Shown: positions 30,672 through 39,189, counted from the stretch's first letter. The stretch is 64,000 nt of DNA from an uncultured SAR86 cluster bacterium (GCA_902627595.1 CACOJO010000002.1:1-64000), one strand, 5' to 3'. Notes: generated by a model from the sequence alone, not told the origin. Program-made: numbers and translations.

Positions 30672-31629
30672 TTTGATGATAATTTATTGCAGAGGAGATT
30701 ATAGCCTCTAAAGAATTCTTTTCTGCAATCCAACCAAGCTTATCAATTGCTTTGCTTGCATCTGCTATTAATACATCAGGATCACCATCTCTAGCTGAGC
30801 CAATTCTAAATTTAATCTTTAGCTTCATCAGCTTTTCGCATTCTTTAATTATTTCCATCACTGAAAATCCTTTTTCCGAACCGAGATTAAATATATGAAA
30901 ACCTTTTTTTTCCTCAATAAAATTCAAAGCCAATAGATGTGCGTTCGCTAAATCATTCACATGTACATAATCTCTTACACAAGTTCCATCATGAGTTTTA
31001 TAATCATTTCCATTGACAGTTAATTCATTTGAATCCATAGCAGATTTAATGACATTGGGAATTAAGTGAGTTTCTGGATTTCGTTTTTCGCCTAAATCTC
31101 CATCCTCATCAGCCCCAGCAGCATTAAAATACCTCAAACAAACTACATCTAGAGAAAACTCCATAGATAAGTTTTTTAATATATTTTCTATTTCTAATTT
31201 ATTTTTACCATAATTATTTATAGGGATAGCAGGGTGACTTTCTTTTATTGGAATTAAATCTGGAGCGCCATAAACAGCAGCAGATGATGAGAAGATAAAT
31301 TTCTTTATTTTTTTTTCAAGGGCAAATTTGGCAAGGTTTTTAGATGCCTCAACATTGTTTTCATAATAGTCTTTTACTTTAATTTGTGAGTCTGAAACAA
31401 CAGATAAGCCTGCAAAGTGAACAATTGCAGAAAAATTTAGGTTTTTGAGATTTAAATATAAATCTTCATAACTCCTGAGATCAATCTCGAAGAACTTTTT
31501 ACCTCTTACAAAATCTTTATGACCAGTTGAAAAATTATCGACTATGACGCAGTCAATTTTTTTTCTTTCGAGGTATCTGACAAAATGACTACCTATGTAA
31601 CCAGCTCCACCGGTCACTAAGATAGTCAT
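30661..31629 (-). CDS. galE: UDP-glucose 4-epimerase
   Basis: NAD-dependent extended SDR enzyme interconverting UDP-glucose and UDP-galactose for surface polysaccharides. The 322 residues show the Rossmann motif GGAGYIGSH, the catalytic SSSAAVYG Ser and the YGKNK Tyr-x3-Lys pair, plus YFNAAGAD and VRDYVHVNDLA, all typical of GalE. It lies 17 bases after the aldehyde dehydrogenase gene and overlaps the Wzi-like gene downstream. UDP-GlcNAc epimerisation is an alternative activity. Confidence 0.92.
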   Translation of the reverse strand: MTILVTGGAGYIGSHFVRYLERKKIDCVIVDNFSTGHKDFVRGKKFFEIDLRSYEDLYLNLKNLNFSAIVHFAGLSVVSDSQIKVKDYYENNVEASKNLAKFALEKKIKKFIFSSSAAVYGAPDLIPIKESHPAIPINNYGKNKLEIENILKNLSMEFSLDVVCLRYFNAAGADEDGDLGEKRNPETHLIPNVIKSAMDSNELTVNGNDYKTHDGTCVRDYVHVNDLANAHLLALNFIEEKKGFHIFNLGSEKGFSVMEIIKECEKLMKLKIKFRIGSARDGDPDVLIADASKAIDKLGWIAEKNSLEAIISSAINYHQNVE

Positions 31630-31646
31630 TTTCTAAAAAAGACGAT

Positions 31647-33080
31647 TTATTTTGAAGCGTAGCCCATTACAGCTTTTATTTCTAAAAACTCTTCAAAGCC
31701 AAATTCTCCCCATTCTCTTCCATTTCCAGACTGCTTAAAACCTCCAAAAGGAGCATCTATGCCAGTAGGTTTATTGTTTATATGAACGTTACCACTTCTG
31801 ATTCTTCTAGCCACATTAAGAGCATGCTCAGGATCTTCAGAGGATATATAACCTGAAAGCCCATAAGGTGTATCGTTTGCAATTTTTATTGCATCTTCTT
31901 CATCTTTATAAGGAATGATGCATAAAACTGGACCAAATATTTCCTCTCTTGCGATTGTCATATCATTTGTAACATTGGCAAAGACTGTTGGTTTTACAAA
32001 GTATCCTTGATTAAGACCTTCAGGTTTACCAGGTCCGCCGACAACAACTTCTGCTCCTTCTTCAATTCCTTTTTCAATTAGTCCTTGAATTTTATTGAAT
32101 TGAACATCACTTACTACAGGACCCATATTTGTAGACTCATCAAAGGGATCGCCAACTACCATGCCGTCCGCAACCGCCTTAGCCGCTTCTTTAGCCTCAT
32201 CTTGTCTTGATGCTGGAACTAGCATTCTAGACGGAGCATTACAAGATTGACCGGTATTGTTGAACATATGAGCTGTTCCTTTCGAAACTGCTTTACCAAA
32301 ATCTGCATCATCAAGAATAATGTTTGCTGATTTACCACCCAGTTCCTGATGAACTCTTTTAACAGTATCAGCAGAGCCTTTAGCAACAGCAACTCCAGCT
32401 CTAGTAGAGCCCGTGAAAGACATCATATCAATTTTAGGGTGCGCAGACATTGCTTCTCCAACAGTCGGCCCATCACCATTAATAAGATTAAATACTCCTT
32501 TAGGGACCCCAGCTTCATGAAGAACCTCAGCTAATAAAACCGCATTAAAAGGGGCAATTTCTGTAGGTTTTAATACCATAGTACAACCAGCTGCAAGGGC
32601 AGGACCGACTTTGCAAGAAATTTGATTTATAGGCCAATTCCATGGAGTAATCATTCCAACTACACCAATTGGCTCCTTTCTGATAAGCGCAGATCCTTTG
32701 ACTTCTTCAAATTTATAATTTTTTAAAGTTTCTAAAGCAGTACCAAAGTGACCCAATCCAGTTGCGGCTTGAGCGGCTTTTGACAAGCCTATTGGTGCAC
32801 CCATTTCCGACGAAATCGTTTCAGCTATTTCGTCATATTTGCTTTGATATATTTCTAATATTTTTTCAAGGAGGCTTACTCTTTCATCAACTGTGCTATA
32901 TCCAAAGCTTTGAAAGGCATCACTCGCTGCATCAACTGCAGCATTAACGTCATCTGCATCTCCTAGTGCAATTCTGCCAAAGACTTCTTCGGTAGCAGGG
33001 TTAATTACATCTAAAGTTTTTAAATCATTAATAGGTTTAACCCATTCGCCATTTATATAAAACTCTTCACAAACTTTCAT
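31647..33080 (-). CDS. NAD(P)-dependent aldehyde dehydrogenase
   Basis: The 477-residue protein has the full set of ALDH motifs: MITPWNWPINQISCKVGPAL, SFTGSTRAG, the general base Glu in QELGGKSANIIL and the nucleophile Cys in NNTGQSCNAPSRML. It oxidises an aldehyde to an acid; the substrate is not readable. It lies 15 bases downstream of an acyl-CoA carboxyltransferase and enoyl-CoA hydratase, so it may finish an acid- or alcohol-degradation route with them. Confidence 0.92.
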   Translation of the reverse strand: MKVCEEFYINGEWVKPINDLKTLDVINPATEEVFGRIALGDADDVNAAVDAASDAFQSFGYSTVDERVSLLEKILEIYQSKYDEIAETISSEMGAPIGLSKAAQAATGLGHFGTALETLKNYKFEEVKGSALIRKEPIGVVGMITPWNWPINQISCKVGPALAAGCTMVLKPTEIAPFNAVLLAEVLHEAGVPKGVFNLINGDGPTVGEAMSAHPKIDMMSFTGSTRAGVAVAKGSADTVKRVHQELGGKSANIILDDADFGKAVSKGTAHMFNNTGQSCNAPSRMLVPASRQDEAKEAAKAVADGMVVGDPFDESTNMGPVVSDVQFNKIQGLIEKGIEEGAEVVVGGPGKPEGLNQGYFVKPTVFANVTNDMTIAREEIFGPVLCIIPYKDEEDAIKIANDTPYGLSGYISSEDPEHALNVARRIRSGNVHINNKPTGIDAPFGGFKQSGNGREWGEFGFEEFLEIKAVMGYASK

Positions 33081-33095
33081 ATTTATCCTCTATAT

Positions 33096-34634
33096 TTATT
33101 TTTCTAATAATTTTACTTGTAAACTTTTTTGGACTCTAGTGATCCATGAGCAAAGATACTGCCTTGTGTCTTTCGGGTCAATGATTTCGTGAACGGAAAA
33201 AGCTTCGGCTCTAGGAAACGGACTTTGCGACTTAGCTAATTTCTCTTCGATTTCCTTCCTTTTCTTTTCGGGGTCTTTGGCTTTCGCAATTTCTTTTCCA
33301 AAGGCAACCGCCACACCTCCTTCTAATGGAAGGGCGCCTGCTTCTGAAGAAGGCCAAGCTAAGACATAAGGGTCTTCTCCAAAGTGAGCAGCAGCAGCTA
33401 CTCCAAATGACTTCCTCACTAAAAGAGTACACCAGGGAATAGATGAGTCTGCTGCAGCAAGAACTGCTTCTGTTCCATATAGAATAGTGGCATCTTCTTC
33501 CGCTTTTTTTCCAATCAAGAATCCAGGCTCATCAACTATCGTAAGAATTGGGATATTAAACTGATCACATAATTTAATAAAACGAGTTGTTTTCTTAGCA
33601 TTATCTGCTGTCATGGAGCCCGCATAAAAATTACTGTCATTTGCGAAAATTCCTACGGAGAAACCATTTAAACGAGCAAAACCAGTAATGATGCCTCTAC
33701 CAAAGAAATTAGACATTTCAAAAAAATCTTTTTCATCAACAATCATTTTGATGATATCCCTCATTTCATATGTTTTTTTTCTATCTTTTGGAATTATTTC
33801 CTCAAGGTTTTTTTCAGCTCTCCTTGGGTTATCGGCTGTTTCCTTTTTAGGAGGTAACTCATATACATTTGCTGGAAAGAAAGACAAAAATTTTTTTATT
33901 TGTTTAAAAGCATCTTCTTCATTTTCAGCAATATTATCGGTTACTCCATTTTTTTTATGCACTTCAGAACCACCGAGTTCTTCTTTTGTAAAATCTTTTC
34001 CAAAAGCTCTTGAAACAACAGCAGGTCCGGCAACCAAAATCTGAGAGGTATCTTTTGTCATGACTCTAAAATGTGATCCAACGAAACGAGATGCTGGTAA
34101 TCCCGCTACAGGTCCTAAAGCAGCTGAAACTACTGGAACTTCTTTCAAAGTCAAAGCTACTGATTTAAATCTCGATCTAGCAAAAACAGGATCTCCTCCA
34201 TAACCTTTTTTTTCTTTGCTCGGTCCAGCAACCGATCCTCCTCCGCCTTCGTGAAGTCTTACTAACGGAAATTTATGTTTTACCGCAAGATCTTCCGTGT
34301 AGACGCTTTTTCTTAAACCAGCAGCATTTGGCGATCCTCCTTTAACTGTGAAATCCTCACCACCTACGATCACATCTCGTCCATCAATTCTTCCAAAACC
34401 CAAGATAAAATTAGCGGGTGTTAAAGATGATATATTTCCTTCATTATCATATTCTGCACCACCAGCAACTTTTCCAATTTCATCAAAAGACTCTTTATCT
34501 AACAATAGATCAATTCTCTCACGCAAAGTTAATCGTCCTTTGTCATGCTGTAATTTTACAGCATCAGGACCACCTTGCTGTTTAGCTAATTTTTCTCTCA
34601 GTTTTATTTGAGATATTTCTTTCTTCCACGTCAT
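33096..34634 (-). CDS. acyl-CoA carboxylase carboxyltransferase (beta) subunit
   Basis: The 512-residue protein has two crotonase-type halves, as in propionyl-, methylcrotonyl- and geranyl-CoA carboxylase beta subunits. Motifs are the N-terminal RLTLRERIDLLLD, then RLHEGGGGSVAG in the first half and LTIVDEPGFLIGKKAEEDATILYG in the second. It needs a biotin carboxylase/carrier partner, which is not adjacent. ATG at 34634 overlaps the stop of the upstream hydratase (TAATG) and is preferred to a 9-residue extension. The acyl-CoA substrate is uncertain. Confidence 0.88.
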   Translation of the reverse strand: MTWKKEISQIKLREKLAKQQGGPDAVKLQHDKGRLTLRERIDLLLDKESFDEIGKVAGGAEYDNEGNISSLTPANFILGFGRIDGRDVIVGGEDFTVKGGSPNAAGLRKSVYTEDLAVKHKFPLVRLHEGGGGSVAGPSKEKKGYGGDPVFARSRFKSVALTLKEVPVVSAALGPVAGLPASRFVGSHFRVMTKDTSQILVAGPAVVSRAFGKDFTKEELGGSEVHKKNGVTDNIAENEEDAFKQIKKFLSFFPANVYELPPKKETADNPRRAEKNLEEIIPKDRKKTYEMRDIIKMIVDEKDFFEMSNFFGRGIITGFARLNGFSVGIFANDSNFYAGSMTADNAKKTTRFIKLCDQFNIPILTIVDEPGFLIGKKAEEDATILYGTEAVLAAADSSIPWCTLLVRKSFGVAAAAHFGEDPYVLAWPSSEAGALPLEGGVAVAFGKEIAKAKDPEKKRKEIEEKLAKSQSPFPRAEAFSVHEIIDPKDTRQYLCSWITRVQKSLQVKLLEK

Positions 34635-35494
34635 TATTTGAATTCTTTTTCTTCCCACCATGGATAAAAATCTGGTAAATCTTTACTGACTTTTCCAGGA
34701 AAATTCGGTTCTCTTTTTTCCAAAAAGGACATAACACCTTCGCCTGCTTCACCAGTTTTTCCTAAAGAATAAACTCCTCGAGAGTCTATTTTATGAGCTT
34801 CCATAGGGTGATCAGCACCTAACATTTTCCATAACATTTGTCTTATAAGAGTAACTGAAAGACTTGATGTAGCATTAACAAAATCTGCTGCTATTTCTTC
34901 TGCTCTTTTTAGAAGATTTTCTTCAGAGGTAATTTCGGTTATTAGACCTTTTTCCATAGCTTCTTGAGGCAAAAAGATTTTTCCACTTAAACACCATTGC
35001 AAAGCATTAGAAATTCCGACAATCTTTGGTAAAAACCAACTAGAACAAGCTTCTGGAACTATGCCTCGTTTGGCAAAGACAAAACCAAATTTTGCTTTAT
35101 CAGAGCAAATTCTTACATCCATAGGTAATGTCATGGTGACTCCAACACCAACTGCAGCCCCATTAATAGCAGCGATCAAAGGTTTTTTAAAATCAAAGAG
35201 TCTTAAAGTAAGTACTCCGCCAGTGTCTCTTTTTACTTTTTTATCAGACTCATCTTTTCCAGACATATCAAAAGTATCTTCGCCAGACGATAAATCTGCT
35301 CCTGCACAAAAAGCCTTACCCGAGCCAGTAAAAATTACCGCTCTTATGTCATCATCCTTTTCTGCTTCATCAAGAACATCCAAAATGTCTCTAAGCATTT
35401 GACCTGAAAAAGTATTCATCTTATCTGGTCTATTGAAACTCACTGTAAGAACTTTATTTGCAATTGATGTTTTTAAACTTTCAAAATCTTTCAT
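34634..35494 (-). CDS. enoyl-CoA hydratase/isomerase family protein
   Basis: Crotonase-fold protein of 286 residues. The oxyanion-hole segments are FCAGADLSSGE and AINGAAVGVGVTMTLP, and VPEACSSWFLPKIVG covers the catalytic-Glu region. The C-terminus ends with ..EKREPNFPG, as usual in the family. It could hydrate or isomerise enoyl-CoAs. It is the first gene of a minus-strand operon with carboxyltransferase, aldehyde dehydrogenase, galE and the Wzi-like gene, and is divergent from riboswitch-controlled metY. Confidence 0.9.
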   Translation of the reverse strand: MKDFESLKTSIANKVLTVSFNRPDKMNTFSGQMLRDILDVLDEAEKDDDIRAVIFTGSGKAFCAGADLSSGEDTFDMSGKDESDKKVKRDTGGVLTLRLFDFKKPLIAAINGAAVGVGVTMTLPMDVRICSDKAKFGFVFAKRGIVPEACSSWFLPKIVGISNALQWCLSGKIFLPQEAMEKGLITEITSEENLLKRAEEIAADFVNATSSLSVTLIRQMLWKMLGADHPMEAHKIDSRGVYSLGKTGEAGEGVMSFLEKREPNFPGKVSKDLPDFYPWWEEKEFK

Positions 35495-35524
35495 TTTTTC
35501 TTTCTCTTTTTTAGTAAATATGTG

Positions 35525-35530
35525 TATATT
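35525..35530 (+). promoter_or_regulatory. predicted -10 of the metY riboswitch transcript
   Basis: TATATT here would place the transcript start at about 35537, one base before the SAM-II aptamer begins. That is the short 5' end expected for this compact riboswitch. The -35 is poor. The call rests mainly on the good fit to the aptamer boundary. Confidence 0.4.
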
Positions 35531-35537
35531 GCATTTA

Positions 35538-35589
35538 TAGCGTTGATTTAACCGACTTGCAAACGCTTTATAAATTTAGCTAAATAGGA
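35538..35589 (+). promoter_or_regulatory. SAM-II riboswitch aptamer upstream of metY
   Basis: The stretch follows the SAM-II consensus closely: P1 strand AGCGTT (35539-35544), the conserved loop GATTTAACCG (35545-35554), TTGCA, the complementary strand AACGCT (35562-35567), the A/T-rich linker with ATAAAT, and the conserved 3' strand AGCTAAATAGG (35578-35588), which forms the pseudoknot with the loop. SAM-II binds S-adenosylmethionine and turns off sulfur-amino-acid genes. It lies 61 bases before metY, exactly such a gene. Recognition is by eye from the known consensus. Confidence 0.92.
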
Positions 35590-35596
35590 TTTTTTG

Positions 35597-35629
35597 AACC
35601 TGTTTAGCGAAAGCAAACAGGTTTTTTTT
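35597..35629 (+). terminator. intrinsic terminator / attenuator in the metY leader
   Basis: The stem AACCTGTTT (35597-35605) pairs with AAACAGGTT (35615-35623). Inside it, GC/GC closes a GAAA tetraloop (35607-35614). Eight T follow at 35622-35629, 21 bases before the metY start. The 5' arm CCTGTTTAGC (35599-35608) can instead pair with GCTAAATAGG (35579-35588), the 3' strand of the SAM-II aptamer. The terminator and an antiterminator are therefore mutually exclusive, and SAM binding should favour termination. Confidence 0.88.
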
Positions 35630-35650
35630 ACTAATTTATGGAGATATACC

Positions 35651-36958
35651 ATGGCATATGAAGGAAAAAATTTAGAAACAATTGCATTACATGCAGGCTG
35701 GAGAAATGATGAAACTACAGGGTCAGTAGCCGTTCCAATTCACCAAACTACTAGTTATCAATTTAATGATACGGCACATGCAGCTAGCTTGTTTGGTTTA
35801 CAAGAGTTCGGAAATATTTACACGCGTATCATGAATCCGACTTGTGATGTTTTAGAACAAAGAATGGCAGCTTTAGATGGAGCAGCAGCTGGCTTGGCTG
35901 TTTCTTCAGGACAAACTGCGTCAGCATATTCAATACAAAATGTTGCAAGAGCAGGAGACAACATTGTTTCTTCTTCTCACCTCTACGGTGGAACTTATAA
36001 TCAATTCAAAAATAATCTCAAAGAGATGGGAATTGAGGTTAGATTTGTTGATCCAACTGATCCAGCCAATTTTGAAAAAGCTACTGATGATAAAACTCGT
36101 GCTTATTTTGCTGAAACTTTACCCAATCCAAAACTTCAAGTGTTTCCAATAGGTGAAGTAGCAGAGATAGGTAAGAAACATGGCATACCTCTAATTGTTG
36201 ATAATACGGCTGCTCCGGTTCTTTGCCGACCTTTTGATCATGGCGCTGCTGTAACAACTTACTCAACAACAAAATATATTGGCGGACATGGAACTACTAT
36301 TGGAGGTTTAATCCTAGATGGTGGTAATTTTGATTGGGGAAAGGCAGGTACAGAAAGACAACCTGCTTTGAATACACCAGATCCATGTTATGGAGGAGTA
36401 GTTTGGGATGAACAAGTAACAAAAAATATGGGCCTTCCTTTCGCTTATTTACTTAAACTGAGAACTACTTTGTTAAGAGATTTAGGTGGAGCAATGAGTC
36501 CGTTTAACGCTTGGATGTTCATTCAAGGTCTAGAGACATTGCCTTTAAGAATGCGTGAACATGCTAATAATGCTCAAAAAGTTGCTGAATTTTTGGCTTC
36601 AAATAAAAAAGTTGAATCAGTTACTTATCCTGGACTTTTTGAAGGCGCTGAAAAAGAAAAAGCTGATAAATATATGACTGGAGGTTACGGAGCTTTAATT
36701 GGTTTTGAACTTCCAGGTGGAAAAGAAGCTGGAAGTAAATTCATTGACTCTCTAGAGCTTCTTTATCATGTAGCAAATATTGGAGACTCAAGATCGCTTG
36801 CAATTCATCCAGCTACTACTACCCACAGCCAACTCGCTCCTGAGGAGCAACTATCTGCTGGGGTTACTCCTGGATATGTAAGACTATCTATTGGTATTGA
36901 AAATGCTGAGGATATCATCGCTGATATTTCTCAAGCTATAGATAAAGCTTCAAAATAA
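35651..36958 (+). CDS. metY: O-acetylhomoserine sulfhydrylase MetY
   Basis: Cys/Met-metabolism PLP enzyme making homocysteine directly from O-acetylhomoserine and sulfide. The 435-residue length and N-terminus (ETIALHAGWRNDETTGSVAVPIHQTTSYQF) are those of the long MetY branch. The PLP Lys is in TTYSTTKYIGGHG, and the C-terminus has SLAIHPATTTHSQL. ATG at 35651 follows GGAG; a 19-residue in-frame extension would start inside the riboswitch terminator and is rejected. Control by the upstream SAM-II element is expected. Confidence 0.95.
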   Translation: MAYEGKNLETIALHAGWRNDETTGSVAVPIHQTTSYQFNDTAHAASLFGLQEFGNIYTRIMNPTCDVLEQRMAALDGAAAGLAVSSGQTASAYSIQNVARAGDNIVSSSHLYGGTYNQFKNNLKEMGIEVRFVDPTDPANFEKATDDKTRAYFAETLPNPKLQVFPIGEVAEIGKKHGIPLIVDNTAAPVLCRPFDHGAAVTTYSTTKYIGGHGTTIGGLILDGGNFDWGKAGTERQPALNTPDPCYGGVVWDEQVTKNMGLPFAYLLKLRTTLLRDLGGAMSPFNAWMFIQGLETLPLRMREHANNAQKVAEFLASNKKVESVTYPGLFEGAEKEKADKYMTGGYGALIGFELPGGKEAGSKFIDSLELLYHVANIGDSRSLAIHPATTTHSQLAPEEQLSAGVTPGYVRLSIGIENAEDIIADISQAIDKASK

Positions 36959-36965
36959 TTTTATT

Positions 36966-36992
36966 TTTCCCTCTTGATAACCGAGAGGGAAA
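36966..36992 (+). terminator. stem-loop after metY, possible terminator
   Basis: TTTCCCTCT (36966-36974) pairs perfectly over 9 bp with AGAGGGAAA (36984-36992) around a 9-base loop, 8 bases after the metY stop. The following T run is only three bases, so it may act as a weak terminator or a 3'-end stabiliser. Confidence 0.5.
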
Positions 36993-37104
36993 CTTTAAAA
37001 AAGTTAAAATTTTTAAGTTATATATATAAAATTTTAGGAGATTTTAAAAATTAAACTGATAAAAAATTTTATTTAGTATCCAATACACATAATTAGGAAT
37101 TATT

Positions 37105-37344
37105 ATGAAATTATTTGTAGGGAATCTTCCTTGGAGTGTAGACAACTCGGAATTAGAAAGTTTATTTTCAGATTTTGGAAACGTCTTATCAGCAAATGTC
37201 ATCACTGACAGAGATACCAAGAGATCAAGAGGATTTGGTTTTGTAGAATTGGAATCTGGGGGGGCAGAAGCTATAGAGTCTATGAATGACTCAGATTTTC
37301 AAGGCAGAAAGCTCACAGTCAATGAGGCTAAGCCAAGAACTTAA
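37105..37344 (+). CDS. single-RRM RNA-binding protein
   Basis: The 79-residue protein is one RNA recognition motif with RNP2 KLFVGNLPW at the N-terminus and RNP1 RGFGFVEL (about residues 43-50), including the aromatic residues that stack on RNA. Short bacterial RRM proteins of this kind are often cold-induced and act as RNA chaperones. It has a 146-base AT-rich upstream region, long for this window, which could carry a cold-responsive leader, but I see no defined structure there. AGGA precedes the ATG. Confidence 0.93.
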   Translation: MKLFVGNLPWSVDNSELESLFSDFGNVLSANVITDRDTKRSRGFGFVELESGGAEAIESMNDSDFQGRKLTVNEAKPRT

Positions 37345-37407
37345 AAGTTTAATTTTTTTCAAAGTCTATCAATAGTCTCTCTTGGCATTTTGAGCTAAAA
37401 TCGTGAA

Positions 37408-37632
37408 ATGATTTGGTTGCTGATTTTTGCCGTTCTTTTTTACTTATTTATCAAAGCTCTATTTGGCTTTGCAGGCGCAATTTTAGAACTAGGTTTCTTC
37501 AGCTCTATATGCCTTTTTCTTGTAGGGTATTTTTGGTGGAATTATGGATATTGGGCCACTTTGCTTTCTTTGCTAGGTTTTATTGGTGCAATGATGTTAT
37601 TTGCGAGAGAGTATGAAAAAAGAAATAATTAA
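37408..37632 (+). CDS. small two-helix membrane protein, unknown
   Basis: I do not recognise this 74-residue protein. It has hydrophobic helices at about 2-35 and 38-66 separated by a short aromatic turn (WWNYGYW) and ends in a charged tail (REYEKRNN). It lies 9 bases before the large orphan gene that follows, so co-transcription is likely and a shared membrane role possible. A second frame across the same bases (37413-37616) is judged a shadow because its residues lack a coherent membrane pattern. Confidence 0.7.
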   Translation: MIWLLIFAVLFYLFIKALFGFAGAILELGFFSSICLFLVGYFWWNYGYWATLLSLLGFIGAMMLFAREYEKRNN

Positions 37633-37641
37633 AGGAGAGTT

Positions 37642-39177
37642 ATGAGCGAGGAAAAAATAAATAATTTCATTTCAAATTACAAAGATTTCAAAAAAATATT
37701 CAATTTACTAGGAGATAAGTTCCTTCAGAAAACTAATTCACAATTTGCTGCTGTTGAAGAGGGAAAGTGTGATGAAAAAACTATGGATTATGCTCTAGCT
37801 TTAAGCGAATACATCAAAACTTTTAAAAAAATAGAAACCTCTTTTTTTGATGCTAGTAAAAATACTATAGAAGAGGAAAGCTTTCTAAAAGATGGAGGCG
37901 AAAAGGACCTTCTAGAATACATTGGTTTAAGCAGTTTGGTAGATTCAAAAAGGTCTGGATATGGAATGAGTCTTTATCTAAACAAACAACATGGAATTTT
38001 AGGGGGGGTTATATCCGGTTTAGTTTTGGCTTTTTTTAAAGAAAATAAATCTTCTGACATCATTATTTGGTCCGTTAGAGCATCCTTGGTTATTGCTACT
38101 TATTTTATTCCTTCTCCAACTTTCTTTTTTATTGGTTATGATGCCTACCTTCTTTTAATCTTATATGGCTTGGGCTTTGTTTTTTTAGGAGGGGATAAAA
38201 CAGACGAAGCCATTGCATTTTCAAACCAAGCTGAAAATTCAGAACATGATACTTTTGAGGAAGTAGAAGAACTTCATCCACTTGTAAAAGAAAAACTTAA
38301 TGTTTTTATGAGCACCATGGATTCTGTAACAATTGAAAATTATCAAGAAGCAAAAACTTCTTTAAAAGATCTTGCAGATACTTTGGGGAAGTATAAGAAA
38401 AATATTCAAAATCCAGCAATGTTAACTACCATTGTAAATACAGATAAATTCATAGAAAGGCTAGATAAAAATGAAGTTGAATTTGCCCAAGAGGCAGTTG
38501 ATTCCATCAAATTGATTTTAGATTTATGGGACAAAGCAAAAATAGATAATGACCCAGATTTTTCCATGATGGAAAATATCTCTTCTGAAATCAACCATCT
38601 TTCTCAAGATCCTCTTTATGAGGCCTTATCAGAAGGTTATAAAGCTTCTCTTTTAAAAGAAGGAATGATGAAGGAATACCGAGAATATGTAGATGAAGAA
38701 GATGCTCCGGATATTGCAAAAGTTTTTAAAGAAGCTATAAAAAATGAAAATTGGGATCTTGCCGGTATTAATTATGGCTATATGGTAGTTATTACTCAAA
38801 AAAGAAGAAAAGCTGAAGAGGAAGCTAGACAAGAAGCTCAAATTGAAGCTGTAAAGGGAGCAGCAAAAGGTTTTGCGCGAGGCGTTTCAAAAGGAATAAA
38901 ATCATCAAGAGAATCAAGAGCTCAAAATCCTTCAAAAAAAGGAGCTTTTCTTACGGGAGCTTTAACTGGAGCAGCAGCTAGTCATATTTTATCTAATAAG
39001 TCAGATAAACCCGAAAAAAAGGATAATAGAGTTTATTGGGAAGGCTCTTGTAGAAAATGTGGTGCTGTAGCTCACCACACAACATATAAAAACGAAAAAA
39101 ACTATTCCAGAAGTTGTTCGGTTTGCGTTGGACTTGGAAATCCTAATCCAAGAATGGATTGGATAAGGAAAAATTAA
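37642..39177 (+). CDS. orphan membrane protein with C-terminal zinc ribbon, unknown function
   Basis: No family is recognised for this 511-residue protein. In order: a helical soluble region (1-105), hydrophobic helices at about 118-132, 139-156 and 160-184, a long acidic helical region (190-400), a Lys/Arg/Ala/Gly-rich segment (about 400-450) with glycine-zipper-like GAFLTGALTGAAASH, and a C-terminal ribbon Cys470-x2-Cys473-x18-Cys492-x2-Cys495 with His478/His479. AGGAGAG precedes the ATG, supporting the start. It follows a small membrane gene and ends 12 bases before tRNA-Arg. Confidence 0.75.
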   Translation: MSEEKINNFISNYKDFKKIFNLLGDKFLQKTNSQFAAVEEGKCDEKTMDYALALSEYIKTFKKIETSFFDASKNTIEEESFLKDGGEKDLLEYIGLSSLVDSKRSGYGMSLYLNKQHGILGGVISGLVLAFFKENKSSDIIIWSVRASLVIATYFIPSPTFFFIGYDAYLLLILYGLGFVFLGGDKTDEAIAFSNQAENSEHDTFEEVEELHPLVKEKLNVFMSTMDSVTIENYQEAKTSLKDLADTLGKYKKNIQNPAMLTTIVNTDKFIERLDKNEVEFAQEAVDSIKLILDLWDKAKIDNDPDFSMMENISSEINHLSQDPLYEALSEGYKASLLKEGMMKEYREYVDEEDAPDIAKVFKEAIKNENWDLAGINYGYMVVITQKRRKAEEEARQEAQIEAVKGAAKGFARGVSKGIKSSRESRAQNPSKKGAFLTGALTGAAASHILSNKSDKPEKKDNRVYWEGSCRKCGAVAHHTTYKNEKNYSRSCSVCVGLGNPNPRMDWIRKN

Positions 39178-39189
39178 ATTAACAATCTG

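Noticed and set aside
35640..35665. GGAGATATACCATGG followed by CATATG before metY looks like the translation start region of common expression vectors.
   Set aside because: The sequence on both sides is continuous AT-rich genome with a matching SAM-II leader and a normal MetY N-terminus. The 15-base identity is best explained by chance plus a good ribosome site, not vector contamination.
36993..37104. Possible cold-shock leader or riboswitch upstream of the RRM gene.
   Set aside because: The stretch is almost pure A/T with no stable stem or known consensus that I can see.
37413..37616. A 67-residue frame overlapping the small membrane gene at 37408.
   Set aside because: It is read in another frame of the same bases; its sequence has scattered Cys and Arg and no coherent helices, while the 37408 frame gives a clean two-helix protein in phase with the downstream gene.
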